DNA of 64,000 nt, taken from the NCBI GenBank assembly GCA_903881475.1, contig CAIRTK010000037.1:61905-125904 (forward strand). The letters are read 5' to 3'. Within the stretch, counting starts at the first letter, position 1; each line of letters starts with the position of its first letter. Shown piece after piece: positions 8,877-17,576 of this stretch. The translations under genes and the position numbers were made by a program. Below the pieces are notes generated by a model. It worked only from the letters and a program-made list of their open reading frames with translations. It made no database searches and was not told the origin of the DNA. This DNA is from an uncultured Opitutia bacterium (GTDB lineage Bacteria > Verrucomicrobiota > Verrucomicrobiia > Opitutales > Opitutaceae).

Positions 8877-9626
8877 ATGCGCCCCCTCGCCCGGATCACC
8901 CTGCTTTTCCTGCTGGCGGGCGGCCTCCGGGCCGCCGACCCGGAGGAGCTCATCCGGCAGGCGCGCGCCGCCGAGGACCGGTTCGACACCCGGACGGCCC
9001 TCGCGCTGTTCCTGCAGGCCAACGCCGCGCGGCCGAACGACCCCGCGATCCTGCAGGAAGTCTCCCGCCAATACTCGGACTCCACCGCCGACACCCCCGA
9101 TCTGGCGGAAAAGAAACGGCTCTGCACCAAGGCGCTGGCCTACGCCAAACGCGCCGCCGAACTGGCGCCCCATGATGCCGTCAACGTGCTCTCCGTCGCC
9201 ATCTGCTACGGCAAGCTCGGCCTTTACAGCGACACCCGCACCAAGATCGAATACTCGCGGCTGGTGAAGGACTACGCCGAGCAGGCGCTCGCGATCGACC
9301 CCAACTATGACTACGCCCATCACGTGCTGGGCCGCTGGAATTACGAGGTCGCATCCCTGGGCCTTGGCACCCGCGTCATCGTCCGGCTGATTTACGGCGG
9401 CCTGCCGCCCGCGTCCACCGCCGAGGCCGTGCGGCAGTTGCAGCGGGCCGTGGAGCTTTCCCCGCAGCTGCCCGCCCACCGCGTGGAACTGGGCTTCGCC
9501 CTGCTCGCCGATGGCCAGCGCGACGCCGCCCGCCGGGCGTTCAGGGAGGCGCTCGCCATGCCCCGCGCGGAAAAATACGACGACGAGGCCTTCAGCCGGG
9601 CCCGCGAAGCGCTGGCTGGATTATAA
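8877..9626 (+). CDS. Secreted RMDN-like tetratricopeptide protein
   Basis: A 249-aa protein with a cleavable-looking signal peptide (MRPLARITLLFLLAGGLRAA) followed by TPR-like helices. The block AIDPNYDYAHHVLGRWNYEV and the downstream GGLPPAST segment resemble the RMDN (regulator of microtubule dynamics) family, known mainly from animals but with bacterial relatives. The start is ATG 8877, two bases after the methyltransferase stop; the frame is open upstream only as a shadow of that gene. It is last in the lipid cluster and may be a periplasmic scaffold. No catalytic residues are apparent. Confidence 0.75.
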   Translation: MRPLARITLLFLLAGGLRAADPEELIRQARAAEDRFDTRTALALFLQANAARPNDPAILQEVSRQYSDSTADTPDLAEKKRLCTKALAYAKRAAELAPHDAVNVLSVAICYGKLGLYSDTRTKIEYSRLVKDYAEQALAIDPNYDYAHHVLGRWNYEVASLGLGTRVIVRLIYGGLPPASTAEAVRQLQRAVELSPQLPAHRVELGFALLADGQRDAARRAFREALAMPRAEKYDDEAFSRAREALAGL

Positions 9627-9630
9627 CCCG

Positions 9631-9740
9631 TGGGTGGGCGCGTCCCGCGCCCGCATTTTTTGCACGCATCGTGTTTGTATGCCGGGCCAACCGTGATGCG
9701 TTGCGACTGCGATGCGGGCACAGGGACGTGTCCGCCCATC
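9631..9740. repeat. Palindromic element, family H copy 4
   Basis: Left arm near 9632-9656 (GGTGGGCGCGTCCCGCG...) and right arm near 9711-9740 are imperfect inverted copies of the GGTGGGCGGGCACG theme found at 19811, 39339 and 57092. It fills the gap between the + strand lipid cluster and the - strand dehydrogenase gene, so it sits between convergent genes. Confidence 0.7.
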
Positions 9741-9786
9741 TTCGCTTCGCGCTTCCGTTCCTCCCGCGTTTCCGCGATCCCACGCT

Positions 9787-12700
9787 TCAACCCGGCAGCC
9801 TGAAGTTCTCGAACTGCGCCTTCAGCTCCTGCAGGAATGCCGCCGCGCCCGCGCCGTTCACCACCCGGTGGTCGAACGTGATCGAGAGCGTCACGACTTC
9901 CACGGGATAAACCACGCCGCCGTCGTTGATCATCCGCTCGTGCGCCGTGCCGACGAACAGCGTGCTCATCGCCGGCGGCACCACGATCGGCCACGCCTTC
10001 TCGATGCCGAAGGCCCCCAGGCTCGTCAGGTTCACCGGCGCCTGCACATCCTCGATCTTGCCCGTGCGCGTGGACTCCACCGCCGCAGCGTAGGCGGCCG
10101 TGAACCCGGTCCAATCGAGCCGGTTGCTCCGCCGGACGACCGCCGTGCCCAGCCGGTCGCCTTCCAGTGCCACGGCGACACCCAGCTCAAAGTCCTTCTG
10201 CTCCAGGATCGTTCCATCCTTGGTGACGATCCGCCGGAAACCCGCATGCTTCTCCATCGCGCGGACCACGCCCCAGGCCATCATGGCCGACGGCGAGGGC
10301 GCCGCCTTGCCGAGCTCCTTCTTGGCCTGCTCGCGCGCCGCGCGCAGCGCGGCGTAGCGGACATCCATCTCCATGTTGGCGGGAACCACGTGGTCGAGCC
10401 GGCGCGTGATCGCGGCCGGCAGCGCCGGATCGCGCCGCTCGCCCGCCGGTCCCGGCGCGGCGGCCGGCTGGCCCGCGACCGATTCACTCCGGCTGGCCTG
10501 CAACTGCTGGGGACCCGGATGCGCCGCCGGCACGACCGGCGCCGCCATCGTGGCCACGCTCGCGGCATCGCCGGCGACAATCGCGATCTCCTGCCCGATC
10601 TCGACGGTGTCGTCGGCCTTGATCTTCCAGGCCTTGAAGGTGCCGGTGAACGAGGCCTCGATCGGGTACACCGCCTTGTCGGTCTCGACCTCGCACAGCA
10701 CGTCGTCGTGGCTGACCTTGTCGCCGGCCTGCTTGTGCAGCGCGACGACCCGCGCCGAGCGCAGGCCTTCCCCCATGATGGGGACTTTCACGCTGATGTC
10801 GCTGGTACCGGGCACGACGCTGTTTACCGGCGCGTGCGCCGGGTCGGAAGCAGAAACGGATGCAGCCGGCGGCGGGGGCGCGAACGGAGCCGCCGACGGT
10901 GCGGCGTAGCCGCCGCGCTCCACCGAGGTCGCAAGCATCCGCCGCAGCGCCTCGATGATGCGTGGGGTGTCGGGCAGCGCGGCGTACTCGTAGATCGGGT
11001 TGTAGCCGATCATGACGTTGCCCTTGGAAACGAGCACCGGCGGCGCCACCATCCGGCTCCAGACATCGGGCCGGCCGGCCATGTGGGAGATGATCATCTG
11101 GCCGACGGAACAGTTTTCCGTGTCCTCCTGCACGACGACGAGCCGGCCGGTCTTGCGCACCGACTCCTCAATCATCTCGTGGTCCCACGGCACGATCGAG
11201 CGCAGGTCGATCAGCTCGATGCTGATCTCGTCCCCGACCGCCGCGACCGCCTCCAGCGCCTTTTCCATCGTGTTGCCCCAGGCGAGCAGCGTGACGTCGC
11301 GGCCTGCCTGGCGGCGGCGCGCATGCCCGATCGGCACCGCCATCGCCGGCTCTTCGATCCGGCGCTCGGCCCAGAGCAGGTGCTTCGGCGCGAGGAAAAT
11401 CACCGGGTCCTCCGTGTGCATCGCCGTCCACAGCAGCCCGGCCGCATCTTCCGGCGTGCTGGGGATCACGACGTTGAGCCCCGGGAAATGCGCGATCGCC
11501 GCCTCGTTGGCCTGCGAATGCCAGAGCGACCCGCCCGGCAGGTAGGCGCCGTAGGGCGCGTAGACGACCACCGGGCACGACCACCGGCCGTACGTGCGCC
11601 AGCGCAGCGTCGCGAGATTGGTCACGAGCTGGTTCCAGCCCGGGTAGATGAAATCGATGAACTGCATCTCAAACACCGGCCGCTTCCCGTAGCTCGCGAG
11701 CCCGCACGCCACCCCGAGGATCGTGCTCTCCGCCAGCGGTGAATTGAAGACCTGCCCCGGAAAATCCGTGGAGAGCTTCTGCGTGAGCCGGAATACGCCG
11801 CCCTTGGGATCCTCGACATCCTCGCCGAAGATCAGCCGCCCCGGGTCGGCATCCAGCCCGGCGCGCAGCGTGAGGTTGATGACATCGCCCATGCGGTAGC
11901 TGCCGGCTTTGAGCACCTGCTCGTCAAGCGCCGCGGGCTGCGAGGACACATTCGTCTCCAGTTCGTTCGCCACCGGATTCTCCGCCTTCTCCGCCTCGGC
12001 GTAATCGAGCCGGATTCGTTCCTTCAGCTCCTTTTCGAGCTGCTCAAATTCCGCCTCGGTCAGTTCGCCCTCGGCGATGAGCTGGGCCTTCAGCGTCATC
12101 AGCGGGTCGCGCTCCGCCAGGGTGGCGAGCTCGTCCTTGCCCCGGTAGATCGCCTGGTCGTCGGAGCTCGTATGGCTCGAGAGCCGCTCCATCCGGGCCC
12201 AGAGCAGCACCGGACCCCGGCCGGCGCGGATGTCCGCGACGGCGGTTTCGGCGGCGGCGTACACCGCCTCGACGTCCCACCCGTCCACCGCGCGCCACTG
12301 CTCCTCGTTCAGCACGGCCAGCGCCCGGGGCGTCGTCCGGGCCGTCGGGGTGCTGATGCCAAAGCCGTTGTCCTCGACGATGAACAGCATCGGCAGCCGC
12401 CGCTCCTGCGCAAAGCACACCGCCTCGTAGAAATCACCCTGCCGCGTCGCCGCGTCGCCCACGGTCGTGACCACCAGGCTCTTCTTCCCGTCCAGCTGCA
12501 TTCCCCACGCCATCCCGCAGGCCGGCAGCAGCTGCGCGGCGGTCGGCGTCGGCACGCTCCAGATGTTCTGTTCCCGGTAGCTGTAGTGGGACGGCATCTG
12601 CCGGCCGCGCGATGAGGAATCGCGCTTGGCCATGTAATCCAGCGCCAGTTGCCGCGTGGTCACCCCCCGGCCGAGCACCAGGCCGCGGTCGCGGTAGTAA

Positions 12701-12897
12701 GGGACAATGTAATCGTCGGGCTGCAGCTGCAGGCTCACCGCGGCCAGCGCTTCATGGCCACGGCCGGACACGTGAAAGTGTCCCTTGCCCTGGCGGTTGA
12801 GGTTTTCCTCGCGCAGGTCGCCCTGACGACTCTCCAGGATGGTCGTCAGCAGCCGGCGTTTCAGTTGGGAAGACAGGCGGGACGCAACAGTGGGCAT
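9787..12897 (-). CDS. Single-chain 2-oxoacid dehydrogenase, E1alpha-E1beta-lipoyl-E2 fusion
   Basis: A 1036-aa polypeptide that joins three normally separate parts of a branched-chain/2-oxoacid dehydrogenase complex. Residues 1-320 are E1alpha, with the thiamine-diphosphate region VGDAATRQGDFYEAVC (about 146-161) and EDNGFGIST. Residues 330-655 are E1beta, with FNSPLAEST, MQFIDFIYPGWNQL and IDLRSIVPWD. A Pro/Ala linker leads to a lipoyl domain at 702-776 with the lipoylated lysine in EVETDKAVYP (K741). A second linker leads to the E2 acyltransferase core (826-1036). The core motif is DHRVVNG, with Asn in place of the usual Asp, and no peripheral subunit-binding domain is visible before it. 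No E3 gene is nearby. Start ATG 12897. Confidence 0.93.
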   Translation of the reverse strand: MPTVASRLSSQLKRRLLTTILESRQGDLREENLNRQGKGHFHVSGRGHEALAAVSLQLQPDDYIVPYYRDRGLVLGRGVTTRQLALDYMAKRDSSSRGRQMPSHYSYREQNIWSVPTPTAAQLLPACGMAWGMQLDGKKSLVVTTVGDAATRQGDFYEAVCFAQERRLPMLFIVEDNGFGISTPTARTTPRALAVLNEEQWRAVDGWDVEAVYAAAETAVADIRAGRGPVLLWARMERLSSHTSSDDQAIYRGKDELATLAERDPLMTLKAQLIAEGELTEAEFEQLEKELKERIRLDYAEAEKAENPVANELETNVSSQPAALDEQVLKAGSYRMGDVINLTLRAGLDADPGRLIFGEDVEDPKGGVFRLTQKLSTDFPGQVFNSPLAESTILGVACGLASYGKRPVFEMQFIDFIYPGWNQLVTNLATLRWRTYGRWSCPVVVYAPYGAYLPGGSLWHSQANEAAIAHFPGLNVVIPSTPEDAAGLLWTAMHTEDPVIFLAPKHLLWAERRIEEPAMAVPIGHARRRQAGRDVTLLAWGNTMEKALEAVAAVGDEISIELIDLRSIVPWDHEMIEESVRKTGRLVVVQEDTENCSVGQMIISHMAGRPDVWSRMVAPPVLVSKGNVMIGYNPIYEYAALPDTPRIIEALRRMLATSVERGGYAAPSAAPFAPPPPAASVSASDPAHAPVNSVVPGTSDISVKVPIMGEGLRSARVVALHKQAGDKVSHDDVLCEVETDKAVYPIEASFTGTFKAWKIKADDTVEIGQEIAIVAGDAASVATMAAPVVPAAHPGPQQLQASRSESVAGQPAAAPGPAGERRDPALPAAITRRLDHVVPANMEMDVRYAALRAAREQAKKELGKAAPSPSAMMAWGVVRAMEKHAGFRRIVTKDGTILEQKDFELGVAVALEGDRLGTAVVRRSNRLDWTGFTAAYAAAVESTRTGKIEDVQAPVNLTSLGAFGIEKAWPIVVPPAMSTLFVGTAHERMINDGGVVYPVEVVTLSITFDHRVVNGAGAAAFLQELKAQFENFRLPG

Positions 12898-12999
12898 GAG
12901 GACTCCAAAAAAGTGCGGGAGTGGATGTTTTCTATGCCTTCACGCTCACCCAAATATCAAACAACGCAAAGCGTTTTCCGCTTTGGCCGGATATGAGGC

Positions 13000-13174
13000 T
13001 TCACCACGAAGCTCCAAAGAGCAGAAAGGCCGTTCCTTACGATCCGGAATGGGCCGTCGTTTTCCACGCTTCCGCCCTTCCGCGCTCAGTTCCGGCGTCC
13101 GCCTTTCGTGTCGTTCGGATCTTTCGTGGTGACTGGATTGACCTTCGCGCTCTTCGCGCCCTTTGCGGTTAATC
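13000..13174. repeat. Palindromic element, family C copy 1
   Basis: Left arm 13000-13030 (TCACCACGAAGCTCC...) pairs imperfectly with right arm 13101-13132 (...CTTTCGTGGTGA). A second right-arm-like unit, 13142-13174, follows and contains the TAA stop of the downstream - strand enzyme within its TTAACCGC end. The remaining part of the 271-bp gap (12898-13168) shows no gene. Confidence 0.75.
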
Positions 13175-15181
13175 CGATCCTACCTCCCCGATGCTCTTCG
13201 CGTAGCGCATCAGGCCGCCGCGGAAGGCCGGGAAGCCCGTGCCCATCAGCAGCGCAAAGTCCGCATCGTCGGCCGTTTTCAGCACGCCTTCGTCAAGCAC
13301 CCGCTTCGTCTCATCGATCATCACGCGGTTCAGGCGTTCAGTGATGGCCTCGGGGCTGAGCGTGAGTTTCGCGCCGGCCGCAAATGCCGCCATCGCCGGG
13401 TTCAGTGCCTCCCTGCCGCCGGCATACGTGTAGAAGCCCGTGCCCGAACCGTTTTTCCGGCCTTTCATCCCGGCGTCGAGCATCCGCCCGCACACCGCGG
13501 TGCTCTTAAACCGGTCCGGGTAATAATGCACCATCTCCCTGAAGATGAAATCCGTCACGTCCACCCCCACCTCGTCGATCAGCCGCGCCGGGCCCATCGG
13601 CCAGCCCCAGTCGCGCAGCGCGGCGTCCAGCACGTCCGTCGGCACGCCTTGCTCCCAGAGCCGGCAAGCCTCGTTCAGGTAGAAGAACAGGACGCGCGTG
13701 ACGAGGAAGCCCGGCGACGACCGGCAGATGACCGGCGTTTTCCCGAGCGCCTTCGCAAAGGCGAGCGTGCGCTCCGCCGTCTCGCGCGCCGTGCGCGGGC
13801 TCAGCACCAGCTCGATCAGCGCCATGCGGCTCACCGGGTTGAAGAAATGGATCCCGATCGTGCGGCCGGACCCGGCCACCGGTGCCGTCAGTTCCTCGAT
13901 CGGCAGCGCCGACGTGTTCGAGGCCAGCACGCAGTCGGGCCGCACGACTTTCGCCAGCTCCGCGAACAGCGCCTGCTTGGCCGCCACATTCTCGACGATG
14001 GCCTCAATCACGAGATCGCAGTCGTCAAATCCGTCCCACGCCGTGGTCGTCCGCACGCGGGCCAGACCCGCCGCCGCGGCCTCCGGCGTCAGTTTTTTCC
14101 GCGCCACCGACTCGTCGAACACCCCGCGGATCACGGCCAGCCCGCGCGCGGTGAATTCCGGCTTCACGTCGCGCAGCACGACCTCATGCCCGCGCGCCGC
14201 ACACCATTGCGCGATGCCCGAGCCCATCACGCCGGCGCCCACTACGCCGATTTTCCGGAATGGCGCCGGCGCGACCGTCGCCGCCGTTTGGGGAAACCAG
14301 GCGTCCACCGTCAGCTTCTTCACCGCGTCCTTGAGGAAAAAAACGTGGACGAGATTTTTGCAGACCTCTCCCGCCGTCACTTCGCCAAAGACCCTCGCTT
14401 CCTCGGCCAGCGCGGCGTCCACCGCCAGCCCCGCCGTCCGCTCGATCAGCGCGATCGCGGCCAGGGGCGCGGGCTCGTGGCCCCGCGTCCTCTTCAGCAC
14501 CTCGGCCCGCGCTCCCGAAAAAAACGCCGCATCCGCTGCGGGCGGGCCCATTCGGGCAGGCCGGCCGTCCGCCGCCAGCCGCAGCGCGGCCGCCTTCGCC
14601 CGCGCCCTGAGTTCCGTCGCCGGCACCAGTTCGTCCACAAGTCCGGCAGCCAGCGCCTCGGCGGCGGGCAACAGCGCGGCCTTCAGGATATGCCCGAGCG
14701 CCGCCTTCGCCCCGATCAGCCGCGGCAGCCGCACCGTTCCGCCCCAGCCGGGAAGGGTGCCGATGCTGGTCTCGGGCAGCCCGATCACCGTTTCCTTCGC
14801 CGCACTCGCCAGCCGCCAGTGGCACGCCAGTGCGAGTTCGAATCCGCCGCCGGCACACGCCCCATGGATGGCGCAGACCACCGGAACCTTGAAATTCGTG
14901 AGCCGCGCAAACGAGGCCTGGCCGTCCCGCCCCGCGGCCGCCACCGCCGCGGCATCGGGCAGCGACGACAGCCACTTGAGGTCCGCGCCGGCGATGAAGA
15001 TCCGCTCCTTCGCGCTCAGCACGACCACCGCCTTCAGGGGCAAGGCCGCCAGCGCGTCGAGCGCGGCGCGGAGGTCGGCATGGACCGCCGGGGTGAATAC
15101 ATTGGCCCGGGCCGCCGGATCGTCGAACACGATCCAGCCGATGCCCTCGCTATCCACGGATTGGGTGACAGTCGGATTCAT
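13169..15181 (-). CDS. Bifunctional enoyl-CoA hydratase / 3-hydroxyacyl-CoA dehydrogenase (FadB/FadJ type)
   Basis: A 670-aa multifunctional beta-oxidation protein. The N-terminal crotonase domain (about 1-280) has both catalytic glutamates in GGGFELALA and GLPETSIG, plus the oxyanion-hole GADLKW region. The dehydrogenase part starts with the NAD motif IGVVGAGVMGSGIAQ, followed by the catalytic HFFNPV segment and the C-terminal 6-phosphogluconate-like helical domains. It hydrates enoyl-CoA and oxidises 3-hydroxyacyl-CoA. No thiolase gene adjoins it, but a VLCAD-type acyl-CoA dehydrogenase occurs at 42060-43952. ATG 15181 is preferred; a GTG at 15205 would add eight residues. The stop codon lies within a palindromic element. 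Confidence 0.93.
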   Translation of the reverse strand: MNPTVTQSVDSEGIGWIVFDDPAARANVFTPAVHADLRAALDALAALPLKAVVVLSAKERIFIAGADLKWLSSLPDAAAVAAAGRDGQASFARLTNFKVPVVCAIHGACAGGGFELALACHWRLASAAKETVIGLPETSIGTLPGWGGTVRLPRLIGAKAALGHILKAALLPAAEALAAGLVDELVPATELRARAKAAALRLAADGRPARMGPPAADAAFFSGARAEVLKRTRGHEPAPLAAIALIERTAGLAVDAALAEEARVFGEVTAGEVCKNLVHVFFLKDAVKKLTVDAWFPQTAATVAPAPFRKIGVVGAGVMGSGIAQWCAARGHEVVLRDVKPEFTARGLAVIRGVFDESVARKKLTPEAAAAGLARVRTTTAWDGFDDCDLVIEAIVENVAAKQALFAELAKVVRPDCVLASNTSALPIEELTAPVAGSGRTIGIHFFNPVSRMALIELVLSPRTARETAERTLAFAKALGKTPVICRSSPGFLVTRVLFFYLNEACRLWEQGVPTDVLDAALRDWGWPMGPARLIDEVGVDVTDFIFREMVHYYPDRFKSTAVCGRMLDAGMKGRKNGSGTGFYTYAGGREALNPAMAAFAAGAKLTLSPEAITERLNRVMIDETKRVLDEGVLKTADDADFALLMGTGFPAFRGGLMRYAKSIGEVGSD

Positions 15182-15306
15182 GGGGTTGGGGTGGTTTTCC
15201 CCCACGATGCCTGGGTCGGGAAACGAGTAAATCTTCGATGCGGCGTCCGGGCGGGTATTAGCCCCGGGATGCGAACCCGGTAGCCGCGCGTGAGAGGACG
15301 GCGGGC

Positions 15307-16134
15307 TCAGAATACCCGGGACCTGCCGCGGCCCGCCGGAAATTTCCGCAGGTACTTCAGCGCGATCTCAAACTCCGGCGGCAGCGGCGCCCGCAGCGTG
15401 AACGGCTCGCGGGTCACCGGGTGCTTCACCGTGAGTTCATTCGCGTGCAGCGCAAGGCGCGTCAGGAGCGGCTTCTCCTCGTCGCGGCCCTTGTAGCCGC
15501 GCTTCAGGTCGGAGAGCAGCAGTTGGACGGTCGGGTCGCCATAAAGAGGATCGCTGAGCACGGGCGCGCCCATGGCGGCGAGATGCACCCGCAGCTGGTG
15601 CGTCCGTCCCGTCACCGGCCGGCCCTCCACCCAGACAAAGCGGCCGAACCGCTCCAGCACCCGAAACTCCGTCAGGCAGTCCCGGGAACCGCGCCCCTTG
15701 CCTACCCGCATTTTTCCCGGTTGGCGGATGTCGTCCACCAGCGGCAGGTCCAGGGTGAACGTGTCCGGCAGGCCGCCGTCCGGCGAGCGGAGCGCGGCCA
15801 CGGCCGGCATCGCCCGCTCCACCGGCAGGACCGTGACCAGCGCCAGGTACCGCTTGTCCGCGGTCTTCGACTGGAACTGCCCGCTGAGAAAATCCAGCGC
15901 CACCTTCGTCTTCGCGCAGAGCAGCACGCCGCTCGCCTCGGTGTCGAGCCGGTGCACGTTCGCCACGTCCGCGCCGTACTTCGCCCGCACGAGGTCCATC
16001 AGGGTCTCCTGCCCCTTGGTCGTGCGGTCCGGCGCAACGGGCAGCCCACCCGGCTTGTCGAACGCCAGCATGACGTCGTCCTCGTGCAAAATGGGCGGAA
16101 GCCGCCGGGGCGATGGATTCGGGTTCAATCCCAT
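15307..16134 (-). CDS. RluA-family 23S rRNA-type pseudouridine synthase
   Basis: A 275-aa pseudouridine synthase that isomerises uridine in structured RNA. The catalytic Asp is in the motif HRLDTEASG, followed by the family-specific GRTHQLRVHLAAMGAPVLSD and LHANELTVKHPVT segments. There is no N-terminal S4 domain, as in RluA/RluC-like short members. ATG 16134 (MGLNPNPS) is chosen because the upstream extension overlaps palindromic DNA. It is transcribed with, or just upstream of, the beta-oxidation gene (125-bp gap). The RNA target cannot be told from sequence. Confidence 0.92.
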   Translation of the reverse strand: MGLNPNPSPRRLPPILHEDDVMLAFDKPGGLPVAPDRTTKGQETLMDLVRAKYGADVANVHRLDTEASGVLLCAKTKVALDFLSGQFQSKTADKRYLALVTVLPVERAMPAVAALRSPDGGLPDTFTLDLPLVDDIRQPGKMRVGKGRGSRDCLTEFRVLERFGRFVWVEGRPVTGRTHQLRVHLAAMGAPVLSDPLYGDPTVQLLLSDLKRGYKGRDEEKPLLTRLALHANELTVKHPVTREPFTLRAPLPPEFEIALKYLRKFPAGRGRSRVF

Positions 16135-16214
16135 CACGCATGACCGTGCCGGCGTCGGGCCGCAATCCAAGCCGTCGGAATTTTAATCGCAGACGACAAT
16201 CCCGAACCATCGAT

Positions 16215-16350
16215 CCTTTTACAGGAGGCAACAGAGGAAAGAGAGCGCAGCTTTCCCTTCCCCGTTCCCTCCGTTGCCTCCTGCAAGGAAGATTAAGCTT
16301 CAGGAATCCGATTTCTGATCCGTGCCATCCGTGAAATCCGTGGTTAAATT
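16215..16350. repeat. Family A copy 2 followed by half of a family B element
   Basis: Arms 16215-16243 and 16262-16290 are inverted copies with the core TTTTACAGGAGGCAAC. Directly after comes an isolated family B right arm at about 16320-16350 (GCCATCCGTGAAATCCGTGG then TTAAAT), whose left partner is missing. These fill most of the 326-bp gap 16135-16460 between the divergent RluA and hydrolase genes; I see no other feature there. Confidence 0.75.
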
Positions 16351-16460
16351 TCCGGCCCGGTGGCGCCGGAATGCCACGCCCGCGTTCCGGGCCGGCAACA
16401 TTTCGGTGACACGGCTGCTTTCGCTTTGCCTGCGTCTGGCCGCCACCCGACGAACGTCAC

Positions 16461-17576
16461 ATGCCCGCGCTGAGTTTCGCCCCCGTCCTTTCGTTTCTCG
16501 CCGCCTTTCAGCGCGTCTCCTCGGGCCGGCCGCTGCGCACGCTCCTCCGCACGACCGGGGAAAGATGGCATCCCTCGCACGCCCGGCCCCATGCGCCCGC
16601 CGTGCGCACCGCCCAGGAGCGGGTCCTCGCGGCGGGCGCCGCCGGACCGCATCAGCTGGCCGCCGTTTGGCGCGAGGCCGGCCGGGGCGCCGTGCCCACC
16701 ATTGTGCTCGGCGGATTTGTGCCGGACTCGACCGAACAGGTGTTCCTGCTGCGCCGTTTCTTCCTCCGCAGCGGCGACCTGTACTGCCTCAATTATCCGC
16801 GCCACGGCTTCTCGCTCGACCTGCTCTGCGCCCAGCTTGACGACCTGGTGTCCGAACTCGCCCTCCACCACCGCCAGGTCCCGGTGATCTTCTCGGTGAG
16901 CTTTGGTTCCGGCCTGCTGCTGGAGTGGCTCGGCCGGGCGCGCCGGGCCGGCCAGAATCCCGCGCTGGCCGGCGTCGTGCTGGTGAGCCCCGTGGCCTGC
17001 GCGGCGGACCTGGTTTCACCCACCGCGGCCAGGCCGGCCACCCTACTCGGCCGCGCGCTCAAGCCCTGGTTCGATTCCACCACGGGCGACGACGAGGGTC
17101 CCGTCGTGAAATCACGCACGATCTTTGCGCGCATGTTCGAGGCCGGCGCCGCCAACAAGGCGGCGCTCCACGCGCTCATGACCCCGGACGAACTCCGGCA
17201 CCTGCACGGCACCGTGATGGCCACGATCCGCGGGATCACCCCGGCCGGCGCCCGCGAGCGCGTGCAGGCGCTGCGCCGCCTGACCGCGCCCCCGGATTAT
17301 TTTTCCCCGGCCCGGCTGCCGTTGACGGAGGCCCCGGCCCTGATCCTGTTCGCGGACAAGGAGGAAGCCGTGCTCGATCCCGGCTCGCCCACGCGGTTCA
17401 CGCTGGAGACGGCGCACCGCGCGTATTTCCCCGCCGGCCGCGTGCAACGGATCGCCACGCCCTTCGGCCCGCCCGTGCAACACGCCTCGCTGATCTTCCA
17501 TGTGTTCGATTTCCTGCCGGCGATCAGCGCCTTCTACCAGCGGTTAAAAACCGGTAAGTTGAAGGCGGCGGCATGA
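16461..17576 (+). CDS. Alpha/beta-hydrolase-fold protein
   Basis: A 371-aa protein with an alpha/beta hydrolase layout. There is a strand-turn IVLGGFVPDS, the nucleophile-elbow candidate FSVSFGSG (S-x-S-x-G rather than G-x-S-x-G) and ALILFADKEEAVLDP, which looks like the strand carrying the acid. A late His sits in GPPVQHASLIFH. There is no signal peptide, so it is likely cytosolic. Its stop overlaps the ATG of the GH3-type enzyme (ATGA at 17573-17576), so the two are translationally coupled. A thioesterase, amidase or ester hydrolase working on the same acyl group is a reasonable guess. No closer family is recognised. Confidence 0.75.
   Translation: MPALSFAPVLSFLAAFQRVSSGRPLRTLLRTTGERWHPSHARPHAPAVRTAQERVLAAGAAGPHQLAAVWREAGRGAVPTIVLGGFVPDSTEQVFLLRRFFLRSGDLYCLNYPRHGFSLDLLCAQLDDLVSELALHHRQVPVIFSVSFGSGLLLEWLGRARRAGQNPALAGVVLVSPVACAADLVSPTAARPATLLGRALKPWFDSTTGDDEGPVVKSRTIFARMFEAGAANKAALHALMTPDELRHLHGTVMATIRGITPAGARERVQALRRLTAPPDYFSPARLPLTEAPALILFADKEEAVLDPGSPTRFTLETAHRAYFPAGRVQRIATPFGPPVQHASLIFHVFDFLPAISAFYQRLKTGKLKAAA

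Noticed and set aside
13163..15283. Very long open frames opposite the beta-oxidation enzyme, the GH3 enzyme and other large genes
   Set aside because: They are typical of high-GC DNA, have biased Arg/Pro/Ala composition and no conserved motifs, while the opposite strand has clear domains.
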